From Dyadobacter sp. CY323 (GTDB taxonomy: Bacteria > Bacteroidota > Bacteroidia > Cytophagales > Spirosomataceae): a stretch of DNA of 64,000 nucleotides. Made by a program: the position numbers and the translations under genes. This document shows positions 19,189 through 29,419 of the stretch, one piece after another (positions within the stretch are counted from its first letter, which is position 1; each line of letters starts with the position of its first letter). The stretch covers positions 581,305-645,304 of the forward strand of contig NZ_JAJUXH010000003.1 in NCBI RefSeq assembly GCF_021390245.1, written 5' to 3'. The notes under the pieces were generated by a model. It was not told the origin of the DNA. It saw only the letters and a list, made by a program, of their open reading frames with translations, and searched no databases.

Positions 19189-19947
19189 CTACTGAACATC
19201 AGGAATAAAACGCGCCCAGAATGCGGGATCGTAACGCTCCCAGGCATGGCAGGCGAAAGGCAGTTGATGCTTGGTCAGCTCGTAGGTGGCAGCCGGACTT
19301 TTTTCAAATGAGAACCGCAGTGCGTCGCGCCAGGATGGCAATTTCATGAACATTTTCATTGGAATGAGCCGGGTTGCTTCCTGCGAGAAAAGCATATCCT
19401 CATTTCCTGTCCAGGCAGGGTAAAAGGTATTTAATATTTTCAGATAACGGATAAAAGCCGGAATGCGACGAAGGGAAAGTCCGCCATTCAATACAAAACG
19501 ACGGTTCTTTAAGGCATTTTCAAAAACAGAATGTGACCCGGCAGGCAGCGCATCGAATTCCTCATGATGAAATGAAGGCGCTCCAATGTAATCATATCCT
19601 TTTTTACACCAGTCGAGGAGCTCGTCCCGAAAAACAAATGCGTCCAGCTGGTAAATCAGTATGTATTGATATTGCTCAAATGCTTTGTAGAAGTCAATTG
19701 AAATGAGCAATTTATTATATGCATCAATTCCTTTAAAACAATGATCGTCGAAGGAAACGAGCTCGATGTTTGGGTATTTTGCCAGGATGGAATCGAGCGT
19801 TAATCCGCGCGGCTTCGCGATTTTTATTGGGTAATCGGACAAAACGCTCACGCATTGCGCGAGCGAAATCTCCTCATATTCGGTCAGGCTTGACTTATAA
19901 ACCGGAATGACGACGGCTACAGTCGGATCGCTTTCGTTACGTTTCAC
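19189..19947 (-). CDS. DUF5672-type putative glycosyltransferase
   Basis: A 252-residue protein resembling the DUF5672 family, which is found in glycan clusters and thought to be glycosyltransferase-like. It begins VAVVIPVYKSSLTEYEEISL; conserved patches include YILIYQLDAFVF and YIGAPSFHHEE, and NGGLSLRR. The start is uncertain: a GTG at 19947 lies 14 bp past the upstream stop and gives a family-like N terminus, while a GTG at 19995 would overlap the preceding gene by 34 bp. It is last in a three-gene minus-strand run with a GT2 and a membrane protein. Confidence 0.8.
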   Translation of the reverse strand: MKRNESDPTVAVVIPVYKSSLTEYEEISLAQCVSVLSDYPIKIAKPRGLTLDSILAKYPNIELVSFDDHCFKGIDAYNKLLISIDFYKAFEQYQYILIYQLDAFVFRDELLDWCKKGYDYIGAPSFHHEEFDALPAGSHSVFENALKNRRFVLNGGLSLRRIPAFIRYLKILNTFYPAWTGNEDMLFSQEATRLIPMKMFMKLPSWRDALRFSFEKSPAATYELTKHQLPFACHAWERYDPAFWARFIPDVQ

Positions 19948-19961
19948 GCTTGACTTTTCAT

Positions 19962-20948
19962 TTATTCCAATAAATCTCCGATTGCAGGCAACCACCAGTC
20001 TTTGCTGCTGAAACGGTAATATCCTCGCACGAGCTGGTTTACGATCGGATTTAGACGCTGATACCGTCTTTCGGGAAGTGAGGCGCGCCTGTAAAAGTGC
20101 TTTTGGGCCAGATATAGCTTTATAAGCTTTTCACGCGGCACAAATCCGATTGCTCGCAGCAACAGGTACATCTCATTCAATTTGTGCGCCTTCTCTTCCA
20201 ATGGAACCAGCTTCAACTTGCGGTCCCGGACGAAACGGTCCTTCAACTGCACTTTTTCCACTTTTGCTCCGAAACCTACCTGCTGACTGGCATGCATACG
20301 ATACCAGATCAGCGTATCGGCTATGAAATCGATTTTATTCTGCAGACTCAAAACCATCGCGATCCAGGCATCATGGATTAAATCCGGAACATGCGTAGGA
20401 AACGGCATAAGTCTTTCGAGACAAGATTTTCGGATAGCCAGGGTGGCTCCGGTCACGACAAACCCATTAAATAAAATTTCATGCGGTTTTCCTCTTTTCC
20501 ATTTATTCTGGCTTTTCACATCAAATTCGATTTCCTGCCAAATGGTACGCCCAATGGGTTTCGAATCGTCGTCCATCATCATCCCGTCAGAAAAAACAGC
20601 ATCCACCTCCGGCTTGGCATTCAGATAACTGAGTTGCTTTTCGACCCTGTCCTCTCTCCACCGGTCATCCTGATCAGATAAAAAAATAATTTCACCCTGG
20701 CACAAAGACAGGCATTTCTCGAAGTTTTTTGTGGAGCCCAGATTTTGCTCGTTCACATGAATATGAACTGGAAATTTGCTTGTCGCCGCAAAGGACTTAA
20801 GAATCTCAATCGTGTTATCCTTTGACCTGTCATCGCACACTATCAACTCATCAACCTCAACTGTCTGATCAGCAATGCTCTTCAACTGCTCAGACAAAAA
20901 TTCCGCTCCGTTGTAAGTGCACATCGCTACTGAAACCAAAATGTGCAT
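19962..20948 (-). CDS. Family 2 glycosyltransferase (rhamnosyltransferase-like)
   Basis: A 328-residue GT-A enzyme. It opens with the family signature VSVAMCTYNGAEFLSEQLKS, has a nucleotide-binding DD (VCDDRSKDN) and a DxD-like metal motif in IFLSDQDDRW. The closest families that I recognise transfer rhamnose or related sugars in O-antigen or capsule synthesis; donor and acceptor cannot be assigned. ATG start. It is followed within 14-bp reach by the DUF5672 gene, suggesting translational coupling. Confidence 0.88.
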   Translation of the reverse strand: MHILVSVAMCTYNGAEFLSEQLKSIADQTVEVDELIVCDDRSKDNTIEILKSFAATSKFPVHIHVNEQNLGSTKNFEKCLSLCQGEIIFLSDQDDRWREDRVEKQLSYLNAKPEVDAVFSDGMMMDDDSKPIGRTIWQEIEFDVKSQNKWKRGKPHEILFNGFVVTGATLAIRKSCLERLMPFPTHVPDLIHDAWIAMVLSLQNKIDFIADTLIWYRMHASQQVGFGAKVEKVQLKDRFVRDRKLKLVPLEEKAHKLNEMYLLLRAIGFVPREKLIKLYLAQKHFYRRASLPERRYQRLNPIVNQLVRGYYRFSSKDWWLPAIGDLLE

Positions 20949-21023
20949 AAGATTTAATTAACTCGCGCAATTTAACATTTAAGGCATGCGTTTCGCAAAA
21001 CGTAATGCCCTTTTCACTTAGAT

Positions 21024-22301
21024 TCATTGGTTATTCTTCCCCTTTGGAATACTGACGACGTTATGTTTTACCGCCCACGTCATTATTTCTGAATATTCTT
21101 CCGTTTGCTGGTAATAGATCAAAGGTGTATGCGGATCTTTCTCCCATTTATTAATTGTCGCAACGATCTCCGCGTTTGAGTCCACAACAGCACGGTGATT
21201 ATTGTAAAAAACCACCGACCACAATGCAAGTCCCGCACCACATAAAACCCGTAAATGTTTGGTTTTCAGCAGCTTCATATCTAGTAGCACCATTACTACA
21301 AATATGGGAATGAGGCTTGTGAAAAACATATATCTCGGCGCGACTCCACCCGCTGCTTTCGTTTCAAACCGTGCAATCGCAACAATTATTCCTGTAAGTA
21401 CGGGCAGGGACAGCAAGCAATAGAAAAGGGGATTTTTAAATGCGTAACCATTGAAAAATAGCCATATCCAGCCCAGTAGTACCAAAAACCCTGCAAACAT
21501 ACATACGATGATATTGAAATACTGCCCTTGTGCCGGGTTCATATATAAACAACTTCCAAGAAACGTGAACAATAAACGAACCACCCATTCCGGGTTGATT
21601 GCCACTACATTCCTGGTCACAGCCGCAGGATCTGAAAAGAAGGTGTAAAAAAGAAGCAAACAAGCTACTAGGGTCCAGGCGATTAACATTCGCCATTTTT
21701 TCTGAACGATAAGGATAAAACCTCCCAACACCAACGCAATGAACCCGTTACCAAAAGATAAAACTCCAAAAACAACTGAGAATAGCGCTATTATAAATGC
21801 TGCACTGCGCACATCGCGGGCCCGATCAAGAGAGATGAGGCTCAGAATTGAGAAGAAAATTACCGTATAATGCTGAATTCCTCCCCAGTAGTAAAATGTG
21901 ACCTGCCAGAAAGCCAGACTAAATGTGAATAGGGTTACCCAGAGTATTGTCTCCGGGGAAAGCAGGTTGTTTCTTTTTAATAAATTGAGTGTCAGTACAT
22001 AAAATCCGAGGAGCATCAGGTTTTGAAGAAGTACGAGATTCCTGAAACTGATTTGATGAAACAGATAGTAGTAGCTCGCCGCGACTATTTTGGAGAACAG
22101 AATCCGGTGTTCATTGTGCCGGCTGAGGAGAATGTCTTGCCTAATCTCAATGGAATGGTTTTCAAAAAAAAACCGTCGGATGAAGTTTATAGTGGTGTCG
22201 TAATCGTCGAAAGACGGCGCGTTGAGTGCATTTTGAAAGAGTGTTAATAAAAAGATTAAAAATAGAGCGATGCTTAAACCTATTGGAATAAATTTAGCCA
22301 T
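21024..22301 (-). CDS. Multi-pass membrane protein, GT-C-like
   Basis: A 425-residue protein with about ten hydrophobic segments. After the first membrane segment comes FDDYDTTINF, an acidic periplasmic motif of the sort seen in lipid-linked-sugar GT-C transferases, and SRHNEHRILF further on. The start is placed at ATG 22301; a TTG at 22319 would add six residues. Its neighbours are two glycosyltransferases on the same strand, so a role in surface glycan assembly is inferred. It resembles in layout the DUF6056-like gene at 32.2 kb, but I cannot prove homology. Confidence 0.65.
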   Translation of the reverse strand: MAKFIPIGLSIALFLIFLLTLFQNALNAPSFDDYDTTINFIRRFFFENHSIEIRQDILLSRHNEHRILFSKIVAASYYYLFHQISFRNLVLLQNLMLLGFYVLTLNLLKRNNLLSPETILWVTLFTFSLAFWQVTFYYWGGIQHYTVIFFSILSLISLDRARDVRSAAFIIALFSVVFGVLSFGNGFIALVLGGFILIVQKKWRMLIAWTLVACLLLFYTFFSDPAAVTRNVVAINPEWVVRLLFTFLGSCLYMNPAQGQYFNIIVCMFAGFLVLLGWIWLFFNGYAFKNPLFYCLLSLPVLTGIIVAIARFETKAAGGVAPRYMFFTSLIPIFVVMVLLDMKLLKTKHLRVLCGAGLALWSVVFYNNHRAVVDSNAEIVATINKWEKDPHTPLIYYQQTEEYSEIMTWAVKHNVVSIPKGKNNQ

Positions 22302-22397
22302 ATCTGATATTTTTGTCAAAAACCCGACGGTTTCTGACTTCTTTATGGAACATTGAGATAGATGGAATCAGGGCAAAGTTACCAAAAATGCATTTGA

Positions 22398-22949
22398 ATG
22401 GCCTTACCAGATCAGCTTAAAAAGGCGATTATCCAGATGCCTTCCAAAGAAAAGGATAAATTATTACTCAGGCTTATCACCAAGGATAAAACGCTGACCG
22501 ACAGGCTCCATTTTGAACTGATTGAAGATAGCTCGACCATACCTGAGCGGCGGGAAGATATCATGGCGACCATTGTCCGGACTTCGAAATTCAACCAGAA
22601 TACGCCCGGCTGGATTTTAATGGACCTTCGAAATCTGAGCGGCGACATTGCTTATCATGTAAAAGTGACAAAAGACAAAATAGGCGGCATTGAACTTAGC
22701 TTATTCATGATCAACACATTTCTTGAAAGATATCCGGATATTTTAAAAACATACTCTTCACGGGCAGATACCTGTGCTTTATACATTGCCAAAAAGGCGC
22801 AGACCATTCTGAATAATGTCGAAAAGCTGGGCGAGGATTATCGGGTGGATTACGTGAAAGATGTAAATCGGATGTTAGGTCTCGTTTACAGCCTTTGTTC
22901 CAAAATGTATGCGCGCCAGCTTGGCCTGCCGCAGCAAATTGACTTCTAA
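22398..22949 (+). CDS. Conserved protein of unknown function
   Basis: A 183-residue soluble, mostly alpha-helical protein with no signal peptide. It opens MALPDQLKKAIIQMPSKEKD and has a Leu-rich helix (LLLRLITKDKTLTDRLHF). I do not recognise a catalytic motif. The coding pattern is strong throughout and the next gene begins 31 bp on in the same direction, so it probably shares a transcript with the nicotinamidase-like gene and perhaps uvrA. No function is proposed. Confidence 0.75.
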   Translation: MALPDQLKKAIIQMPSKEKDKLLLRLITKDKTLTDRLHFELIEDSSTIPERREDIMATIVRTSKFNQNTPGWILMDLRNLSGDIAYHVKVTKDKIGGIELSLFMINTFLERYPDILKTYSSRADTCALYIAKKAQTILNNVEKLGEDYRVDYVKDVNRMLGLVYSLCSKMYARQLGLPQQIDF

Positions 22950-22980
22950 AAATTCTCTGAAACCTGATGTTTCGAAACTC

Positions 22981-23769
22981 ATGAAGAAGACGGCTCTGTT
23001 GATCATCGATGCACAATTTGATTTCTGCAATCCTTCGGGCACATTGTATGTACCGGGAGCAGAAAAGGATATCGAACGCATTACGAGGCTGATCGCGCTG
23101 GACGGCGAGAAAATTGACGGTATTTTCGTCACGCTCGACACACATAAGGTTCTGGACATTGCACATCCATTGTTTTGGGAGGATCGGAATGGCAATAGTG
23201 TCGCACCTTTCACGCTCATAACTGCCGCTGCCGTGAAAGCTGGTAAATGGATTCCGCGCTACGAAAAAGAATACGTGCTCACATATCTTGAAACCCTGGA
23301 AAAGCAGGGTGAATTCAAGCATTTTATCTGGCCGGAACATTGTCTGGTAGGTTCAAAAGGCGCTTCCCTGGATGATACTTTAATGGAATCTATTCTGGCG
23401 TGGACGCATCGGACCGGCCGGGATTACACCGCGATTTCAAAAGGCATTCATCCATTAACGGAGCATTTTGGAGTCTTCAAAGCGCAGGTACCGGTTGAAA
23501 ATGCTCCGGAAACAGCACTTAATCAGGCATTTCTAGCTGAACTGGCGGAATTTGACCGGATCCTGATTGCCGGGGAAGCTCGTTCGCATTGCGTGGCGAC
23601 CAGTATCAATCAGATTCTCAAATACGCCACAGGCCTCATTCCGAAGATCATTGTCTTGTCAGATTGTATGTCTGACGTGACAAACTGGGGGCATTTGGCA
23701 GATCCTATTTTTGAAGATGCCAAAGCAAAAGGGATGACTTTTTTAAATGCGAATTCCGTCAGTATTTGA
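22981..23769 (+). CDS. Nicotinamidase/isochorismatase-family hydrolase
   Basis: A 262-residue cysteine hydrolase. Nicotinamidase turns nicotinamide to nicotinate for NAD salvage. Features: the catalytic Asp in LLIIDAQFDFC, metal ligands D-x-H and a following His in TLDTHKVLDIAHPLFW, the WPEHCLVGS motif, and the nucleophile Cys in EARSHCVATS. It is about 50 residues longer than E. coli PncA, so the substrate may differ. ATG 22981 is preferred over an upstream frame from 22909 that would overlap the previous gene. Confidence 0.8.
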   Translation: MKKTALLIIDAQFDFCNPSGTLYVPGAEKDIERITRLIALDGEKIDGIFVTLDTHKVLDIAHPLFWEDRNGNSVAPFTLITAAAVKAGKWIPRYEKEYVLTYLETLEKQGEFKHFIWPEHCLVGSKGASLDDTLMESILAWTHRTGRDYTAISKGIHPLTEHFGVFKAQVPVENAPETALNQAFLAELAEFDRILIAGEARSHCVATSINQILKYATGLIPKIIVLSDCMSDVTNWGHLADPIFEDAKAKGMTFLNANSVSI

Positions 23770-23884
23770 GCGGCTGCACATGTCTTTTCGTACCAGCCAG
23801 ACCAAACTAAATACCACAACTTTTGGTTTGCATTAAGATCGGTACATTACAAACTTGTACGCGATATCCACTTCATTACTTTCT

Positions 23885-26749
23885 ATGATGCATTTATCTG
23901 TACCTCGGATTGAGGCTTCCCAATTCGACGATCTGGATCCGAGACAATACATTCTGATTAAAGGCGCCCGAGTTAATAATTTAAAAAATGTCGATGTCGC
24001 AATTCCGCGCAACAAGCTGGTAGTCATTACCGGTTTGTCCGGTTCGGGAAAATCATCGCTTGCATTTGACACTCTTTTTGCGGAAGGTCAGCGCATGTAC
24101 GTGGAAAGCCTGAGCAGCTACGCGCGGCAGTTTTTGGGGAGAATGGAAAAACCGGAGGTGGAATACATTAAAGGTATTTCTCCCGCCATTGCGATCGAAC
24201 AAAAAGTAAACACCCGCAATCCCCGCTCGACGGTTGGTACATCTACGGAAATTTACGATTATCTGAAACTGCTTTTTGCCCGCATCGGTCACACACATTC
24301 TCCCATTTCGGGCGATTTGGTCAGAAAAGATTCTGTTACCGACGTGGTAAATTACATGTTGAGCCATGATGAGGGCACCCGCGTGTTGGTACTTGCACCA
24401 TTGCTGATCCGCGAGGGCCGGTCTCAGGCAGAAGAGTTGACGATTTTGCTTTCAAAAGGCTATAACCGCATTGTTTTGAACGATGAGGCGGTAGCCATTG
24501 AAGATATCCTTGAAAATCCGGATAACTATTCACAGTCTGGTAATCAGGTTTTTATATTAATAGACCGCGCCGGAATCAGGCACGATGATGAAGATACCCA
24601 GTACCGTTTGTCGGATTCTGTTCAAACGGCTTTTTTTGAAGGAGAAGGAGTCTGCATCGTGCAAATCGTAGGTGCGGAAAAGCGTGTTTTCTCGGATAAA
24701 TTTGAGCTGGATGGCATGTTATTCGAGGAGCCAAGTGTCAACCTTTTTAGTTTCAACAATCCGTATGGTGCGTGCAAAAGGTGTGAAGGTTTTGGTAAAA
24801 TCCTGGGTATAGATCCTGATCTGGTCATTCCCGATAAAAACCTTTCCGTATACGAAGGTGCCATTGCTCCCTGGCGTACCGAGAAAATGAGTGAATGGCT
24901 GGTGCCCCTCGTGCGCAATGGGATCAAGTTTGATTATCCCATTCACAGACCTTACAAGGAGCTTACTACCGAACAAAAGGAATTGCTTTGGACAGGTAAC
25001 CAATATTTCCAGGGCATTAATGACTTTGTAGCCGACCTGGAATCTCAAACACATAAAATCCAGTACCGCGTGATGCTTTCGCGTTTTCGCGGCCGCACAA
25101 CCTGTCCGGATTGCCGCGGGTCGAGGCTGAGAAAAGATGCATCTTACGTGAAAGTCGGACGCAAATCCATTACCGATCTGGTGTTAATGCCAATCCGGGA
25201 CGCATCCGTTTTCTTCCAAAACCTCGAAATCAGTGACCATGACCGGCAAATTGCGAAACGGGTACTGACCGAAATCGAATCCCGGCTGGATTACATGAAT
25301 CGGGTCGGACTTGGCTATCTGACCCTCAACCGATTAACAAGTACTTTATCCGGAGGGGAATTCCAGCGCATTAAGCTTGCTACCTCACTGGGAAGTGCAT
25401 TGGTTGGCTCGATGTATATTCTCGATGAGCCAAGCATTGGTCTGCATCCCCGAGATACGCAGCGACTGGTGGGAGTACTTCAATCGTTGCGGGATCTTGG
25501 AAATACTGTCATCGTGGTCGAGCACGAAGAAGAGGTTATGCACGCGGCCGACCAGATCATCGACATTGGCCCGGAAGCCGGTACTGGTGGCGGACACGTT
25601 GTTTTTCAGGGGAATAAAGAAGATATCGAGGGCTTGCGCGATGGCAGTACCGATCGGAATGAAGAGCTGGAAGTAAAATCGCACACTCTTAATTTCCTTC
25701 TCGGAACCGATTCGATTGAAGTGCCGAAAGCGCGGAGAAAATCTTTGCACCATCTCGAAATAAAAGGCGCGAGAGAAAATAATCTCAAAGAAGTTGACGT
25801 AAAAATTCCGCTCAATACACTCACCGTGGTAACCGGTGTGAGCGGTTCGGGAAAATCCACGTTGATCCGGAAAATCCTTTATCCTGCATTAATGCGGGTA
25901 AAAGGCGAATTCAGTGAAGAAGTGGGAAGATTTGATGAACTCACCGGCAGTATCGATCGAATCGAAGCGGTGGAAATGATCGATCAGAATCCAATTGGAA
26001 AATCTTCACGCTCCAATCCGGTTACTTACATTAAGGCATACGATTACATCCGTCAAATGATGTCGGATTTGCCTCTTTCCAAAGCCAGAGGGTACAAACC
26101 TTCGCACTTCTCTTTTAATGTGGATGGCGGGCGCTGCGAAATTTGCCAGGGTGAAGGCCAGGTGAAAGTTGAAATGCAGTTTATGGCAGACATTTACCTG
26201 ACCTGTGAGGGCTGCAATGGAAAACGCTTTAAGCAGGAAATCCAGGAGGTACGGTATCAGGATAAAGATGTGGCTGAAATCCTGGATATGACTGTGGATG
26301 AGGCTATCGAGTTTTTCAGATCGTCGGAGCCAAAGCTGGCGGATAAATTACTTCCTCTGCAGGAAGTTGGTTTAGGGTATGTGGGTCTCGGCCAATCGTC
26401 CAACACGCTTTCGGGCGGTGAAGCCCAGCGTGTTAAGCTGGCTTCTTTCCTCGGCAAAGGTTCTTCGAATAAAGGGAAAACGCTTTTCATATTTGACGAG
26501 CCTACAACCGGACTTCATTTTCACGATATTAAAAAACTATTGAAGGCCATTAATGCATTAGTCGAACAAGGTGACAGTGTGATCATCATCGAGCATAATT
26601 TGGAAATCATTAAAAATGCCGACTGGATCCTGGATCTCGGGCCGGAAGGTGGCGATGGGGGCGGATATCTTACATTCGAAGGCACGCCGGAGGAAATGGT
26701 GAAAATAGACGGGAATTATACGGCTGAATTTTTAAAGGGAAAGATATAA
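23885..26749 (+). CDS. uvrA: Excinuclease ABC subunit A
   Basis: Damage-recognition ATPase of nucleotide excision repair, working with UvrB. 954 residues from ATG 23885 (a TTG at 23855 adds ten). Two ABC ATPase modules are complete: Walker [18 protein letters not shown] and [12 protein letters not shown], signature [12 protein letters not shown] and [12 protein letters not shown], and [11 protein letters not shown] and [11 protein letters not shown]. Zinc-finger cysteines are seen in CKRCEGFG with CPDCRGSRL, and in CEICQGEGQ with CEGCNGKRF. No uvrB or uvrC is in the window. Confidence 0.97.
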   Translation: MMHLSVPRIEASQFDDLDPRQYILIKGARVNNLKNVDVAIPRNKLVVITGLSGSGKSSLAFDTLFAEGQRMYVESLSSYARQFLGRMEKPEVEYIKGISPAIAIEQKVNTRNPRSTVGTSTEIYDYLKLLFARIGHTHSPISGDLVRKDSVTDVVNYMLSHDEGTRVLVLAPLLIREGRSQAEELTILLSKGYNRIVLNDEAVAIEDILENPDNYSQSGNQVFILIDRAGIRHDDEDTQYRLSDSVQTAFFEGEGVCIVQIVGAEKRVFSDKFELDGMLFEEPSVNLFSFNNPYGACKRCEGFGKILGIDPDLVIPDKNLSVYEGAIAPWRTEKMSEWLVPLVRNGIKFDYPIHRPYKELTTEQKELLWTGNQYFQGINDFVADLESQTHKIQYRVMLSRFRGRTTCPDCRGSRLRKDASYVKVGRKSITDLVLMPIRDASVFFQNLEISDHDRQIAKRVLTEIESRLDYMNRVGLGYLTLNRLTSTLSGGEFQRIKLATSLGSALVGSMYILDEPSIGLHPRDTQRLVGVLQSLRDLGNTVIVVEHEEEVMHAADQIIDIGPEAGTGGGHVVFQGNKEDIEGLRDGSTDRNEELEVKSHTLNFLLGTDSIEVPKARRKSLHHLEIKGARENNLKEVDVKIPLNTLTVVTGVSGSGKSTLIRKILYPALMRVKGEFSEEVGRFDELTGSIDRIEAVEMIDQNPIGKSSRSNPVTYIKAYDYIRQMMSDLPLSKARGYKPSHFSFNVDGGRCEICQGEGQVKVEMQFMADIYLTCEGCNGKRFKQEIQEVRYQDKDVAEILDMTVDEAIEFFRSSEPKLADKLLPLQEVGLGYVGLGQSSNTLSGGEAQRVKLASFLGKGSSNKGKTLFIFDEPTTGLHFHDIKKLLKAINALVEQGDSVIIIEHNLEIIKNADWILDLGPEGGDGGGYLTFEGTPEEMVKIDGNYTAEFLKGKI

Positions 26750-26759
26750 TTCGAAGAAA

Positions 26760-26786
26760 GTCACATACATTTGTGACATAGGTCAC
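26760..26786 (+). promoter_or_regulatory. Operator overlapping the -7 box of the Xre-RES operon
   Basis: The -7 box TACATTTG (26766-26773) sits inside an inverted repeat, GTCACA (26760-26765) and TGTGAC (26772-26777). A further half site GTCAC follows at 26782-26786. This is the expected layout for an antitoxin that represses its own promoter. The ATG of the antitoxin is at 26801. Confidence 0.6.
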
Positions 26787-26800
26787 TTAATGTTTGTGTT

Positions 26801-27226
26801 ATGGCTTTGCGCATTTTTCAAGAAGATTTTGTTCCATACGGAAAAACTCCCGTCTCGGACTTCAATGTCATCAACATTTCCCGTGCGGGGGTTTTAAGGT
26901 CTGCTGCTGATGAAGTCGCAAAGCTGGTCGGCCTTACCGATAATGAAATCGCATATGTGCTGGGCATGACGCCCCGTAACCTTCACCGGATAGCACCTGA
27001 CAAAAAACTTGGGACGGAAGCCTCAGAACGGTTGCTGCTATTGAGAAATATCATTATTCACGCCCTGGATAGTTTCGAAGGTCGTGAAATTGTAGCTCGA
27101 AATTGGCTTCGAACTGCGATCCCCGAGCTCAATGATCAATCCCCACTTCAATTGATGGATACGATTACAGGCTTTGGCGTAGTTGACGACGTACTAGGTC
27201 GTTTGGATTATGGCTTACCAGCCTGA
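26801..27226 (+). CDS. Xre/MbcA/ParS-type antitoxin
   Basis: A 141-residue cytoplasmic protein. The N-terminal half has a helix-turn-helix-like region (AKLVGLTDNEIAYVLGMTPR), and the C-terminal half has the MbcA/ParS toxin-binding domain (NWLRTAIPELNDQSPLQLMD, then VVDDVLGRLDYG). It should bind and block the RES toxin encoded 11 bp downstream, and probably represses the operon through the inverted repeat that overlaps its promoter. ATG start. Confidence 0.9.
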   Translation: MALRIFQEDFVPYGKTPVSDFNVINISRAGVLRSAADEVAKLVGLTDNEIAYVLGMTPRNLHRIAPDKKLGTEASERLLLLRNIIIHALDSFEGREIVARNWLRTAIPELNDQSPLQLMDTITGFGVVDDVLGRLDYGLPA

Positions 27227-27237
27227 TCATTCCCGAT

Positions 27238-27705
27238 ATGCCCATCGTATACAGGATCATCCGGGAAAAATTCCGAAATCAACCACTCTCTGCAGAAGGT
27301 AGCCGACTATTCGGTGCTCGCTGGAACCCAAAAGGTATCGGTGTACTGTATACCACATCCACTGCGGAACTTGGGCTTGTTGAAACGCTGGCACATGCAC
27401 CCGGTGTGCGGTATGAAGATTTGCCCACATATTGGTTATCAGCGATTAAAATCCCCGACGACATCCGCGTTTATTCCAGGTTAGAAATGCCCGGCTACTG
27501 GCAGGCAAAAAGCTATGAACGTACACAATACTGGTTGAAAGAATGGCTGGTTGAACCGGACGTGCTTGCCGTTTCACTACCCTCTGTGATCGTTCCTTTC
27601 TCACAAAATATCATCATTCATCCGCAACATAAGCTCTTTTCGGACATCGCATTAGTTTCCCAGGAACGGATCCCGATTGATCCGCGGTTGTGGCACGCTG
27701 AATAA
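27238..27705 (+). CDS. RES-domain toxin (NAD+ phosphorylase family)
   Basis: A 155-residue toxin. RES toxins break down NAD+ and stop growth when the antitoxin is lost. The family's conserved Arg, Glu and Ser are seen in [25 protein letters not shown], and SLPSVIVP, with the following IIIHPQH block. Length and order are canonical, and it follows its antitoxin at 11 bp. The toxin appears intact. Confidence 0.9.
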   Translation: MPIVYRIIREKFRNQPLSAEGSRLFGARWNPKGIGVLYTTSTAELGLVETLAHAPGVRYEDLPTYWLSAIKIPDDIRVYSRLEMPGYWQAKSYERTQYWLKEWLVEPDVLAVSLPSVIVPFSQNIIIHPQHKLFSDIALVSQERIPIDPRLWHAE

Positions 27706-27821
27706 CACATTCCGTTGGGGTTGAACGCATTCAAATAGCCCGAATACGGGTCGCCATCGTAGTTATTTTGAGTAAACACAACTCGCAAAAGACTTATTGT
27801 GCTAAACCAAATCCACATTCG

Positions 27822-28658
27822 ATGAAGCTATACAAAACAGGAAATGGCATTATTCTTGACAACGACGATGTTTTTTATCGCTTGCACGAAAGTGATTGGG
27901 ATGTTGTGGTAAATCGCGACGACCTCTACGACTGGCTTGAACTCCAGATCGAAAGCCTTATACCCGTGATATTCACAGATGACCTTCCAATGCCTGAAAT
28001 TCTTGCGCCAATTGGTTCTCAGGAGGTCTGGGCCTCGGGAGTAACGTATTTCAGAAGCCGCACAGCCCGGATGGAAGAATCGGAAAAGGCTGGCGGCGGA
28101 AGTTTTTATGACCGCGTCTATGAAGCAGAAAGGCCAGAATTGTTTTTCAAATCAACCGCATGGCGCGTGGTTGGAAATCATGGAACTGTGCGGATCAGAA
28201 GAGATTCTACCTGGGATGTTCCCGAGCCCGAACTGACACTGTTTGCTTCTCAATCAGGCGTTTTGGTTGGTTATACCATTGGGAATGATATGAGTTCGCG
28301 AAGTATTGAGGGTGAAAATCCATTGTATCTGCCGCAAGCTAAATCTTATACAGGAAGTGCTGCATTGGGACCTTGTTTGTATGTTCCCGAATATCCTTTA
28401 AGTGACGATACGCTGATTGATCTGTCCATTATCAGAAGTGGTGAGGAGGTATTTAATGGACAGGTTACATTGTCCCAGATGAAACGGAAACCGGACGAAC
28501 TTCTTCACTATCTTTTCCGGGAAATGGCTTTCCCTCATGGTTGTTACTTAATGACCGGGACGGGGATAATCCCGCCATCGGATTTTACGCTTCAAAAGGA
28601 AGATATTATCCACATCACCATCGAACCGATCGGAACACTCACAAATACAGTAGGTTAG
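27822..28658 (+). CDS. Fumarylacetoacetate hydrolase-family protein
   Basis: A 278-residue cytoplasmic enzyme of the FAH superfamily, which splits or hydrates acylpyruvates and related sugar acids. Metal-ligand motifs are seen in PEPELTLF and [14 protein letters not shown], with the downstream Lys/Ser region [12 protein letters not shown]. Start at ATG 27822; a TTG at 27768 adds 18 residues of no family resemblance. Substrate not determined; 2-keto-3-deoxy sugar acids are common in this group. A terminator follows directly. It is not obviously linked to the RES operon upstream. Confidence 0.85.
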   Translation: MKLYKTGNGIILDNDDVFYRLHESDWDVVVNRDDLYDWLELQIESLIPVIFTDDLPMPEILAPIGSQEVWASGVTYFRSRTARMEESEKAGGGSFYDRVYEAERPELFFKSTAWRVVGNHGTVRIRRDSTWDVPEPELTLFASQSGVLVGYTIGNDMSSRSIEGENPLYLPQAKSYTGSAALGPCLYVPEYPLSDDTLIDLSIIRSGEEVFNGQVTLSQMKRKPDELLHYLFREMAFPHGCYLMTGTGIIPPSDFTLQKEDIIHITIEPIGTLTNTVG

Positions 28659-28664
28659 AAAAAC

Positions 28665-28692
28665 AAAAAGCTGCGATCACTCGCAGCTTTTT
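28665..28692. terminator. Bidirectional terminator hairpin
   Basis: AAAAAGCTGCGA, a four-base loop, then TCGCAGCTTTTT. The symmetric A and T runs suit termination of both the FAH-family gene and the converging small exported gene. Confidence 0.85.
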
Positions 28693-28713
28693 AAGTATAA
28701 ATAGAAGTTATGG

Positions 28714-29094
28714 TTACGAATTGCCCAGGTGAGGTGTTCCAACAAAAGCGTAGATCACGCAGCGTACAACACTTACCAGCTTTGAAACCATTGATTCATC
28801 GCTTTCTTCTTCTTTCTCATTAGTAAAGAAAGAAACCGGGCCTTCTTTCAACATACGCTCATTAAGCGTTATGCTTTCTGAAATTTGGCTGTTCTTAAAA
28901 AATGACGCCTGCTTAACCTGCGCATTCTTTACCTTCATCACAGGAGCAGCTTTTTTTGCCACTACTTTCTCGATGCCAATTTCTTTTCCTGCCTGAAGTT
29001 TTTTGTGGGCGACAAACATGTTATGTACATAACCCGTTGCTCCGGCATGAAGGCTTAAAAGTGTGAATATGAATAAAATCTTGATCGTTTTCAT
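28714..29094 (-). CDS. Small exported protein of unknown function
   Basis: A 126-residue protein with a signal peptide (MKTIKILFIFTLLSLHAGA) and a Lys/Val/Ala-rich middle. The C terminus has a short hydrophobic stretch (LVSVVRCVIYAFVG) that may touch the membrane. No known domain is recognised. The gene is supported by a good promoter upstream (TTG, 21 bp, TATATTTG) and a terminator downstream, so it is likely a stand-alone transcription unit. Confidence 0.7.
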   Translation of the reverse strand: MKTIKILFIFTLLSLHAGATGYVHNMFVAHKKLQAGKEIGIEKVVAKKAAPVMKVKNAQVKQASFFKNSQISESITLNERMLKEGPVSFFTNEKEEESDESMVSKLVSVVRCVIYAFVGTPHLGNS

Positions 29095-29156
29095 GGCTTG
29101 TATTTTTCAGTCGTTCAGAAAGTCCAGTCAGAATTTGTTGTAACTAATTGACCCTA

Positions 29157-29188
29157 CAAATATATATGTTTTGTTAGGTATCTTGCAA
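29157..29188 (-). promoter_or_regulatory. Promoter of the small exported gene
   Basis: On the minus strand, TTG (29186-29188), a 21-bp spacer, and TATATTTG (29157-29164), a perfect -7 box with close to ideal -33 spacing. The start codon is at 29094, leaving a leader of about 55 bases. Confidence 0.6.
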
Positions 29189-29369
29189 TACATAGTACCT
29201 TGTTTTTAACAAAAATTATGAAAAATTTTTTTTCACACACTTTGTTGCAAGCGGCATTATGTTTCGATTAACAGATGTAAACTTAGTTTAAAAGGTTGCA
29301 GCTGGGTAGACAAAAAAGATGAACTGCAACTTTCACGTGTTGAAGTGGGATTGACAGCCGATAAAACGA

Positions 29370-29400
29370 AAAACGCCAGGATCTCAGATCCTGGCGTTTT
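29370..29400 (-). terminator. Terminator of der
   Basis: A 14-bp perfect stem (AAAACGCCAGGATC and its complement) with a 3-base loop, 20 bp after the der stop codon, with T-rich sequence beyond it on the minus strand. Confidence 0.88.
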
Positions 29401-29419
29401 CTATTCAACTAGATCTTTT

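Larger units (their letters stand above)
29095..29419. other. 325-bp intergenic stretch without a gene
   Basis: Very AT-rich. It holds the minus-strand promoter of the small exported gene (29157-29188) and the der terminator (29370-29400). Between them I see no open reading frame, RNA gene or repeat. Confidence 0.7.

Noticed and set aside
22711..23340. 209-codon minus-strand frame across two genes
   Set aside because: Spans the junction of two plausible plus-strand genes and looks like antisense noise.
27706..27790. Minus-strand peptide [18 protein letters not shown], looking like a fragment of a larger exported or Rhs-like protein
   Set aside because: Only about 30 residues, no start or homologous flank visible, and it overlaps the RES stop; likely chance or too decayed to call.
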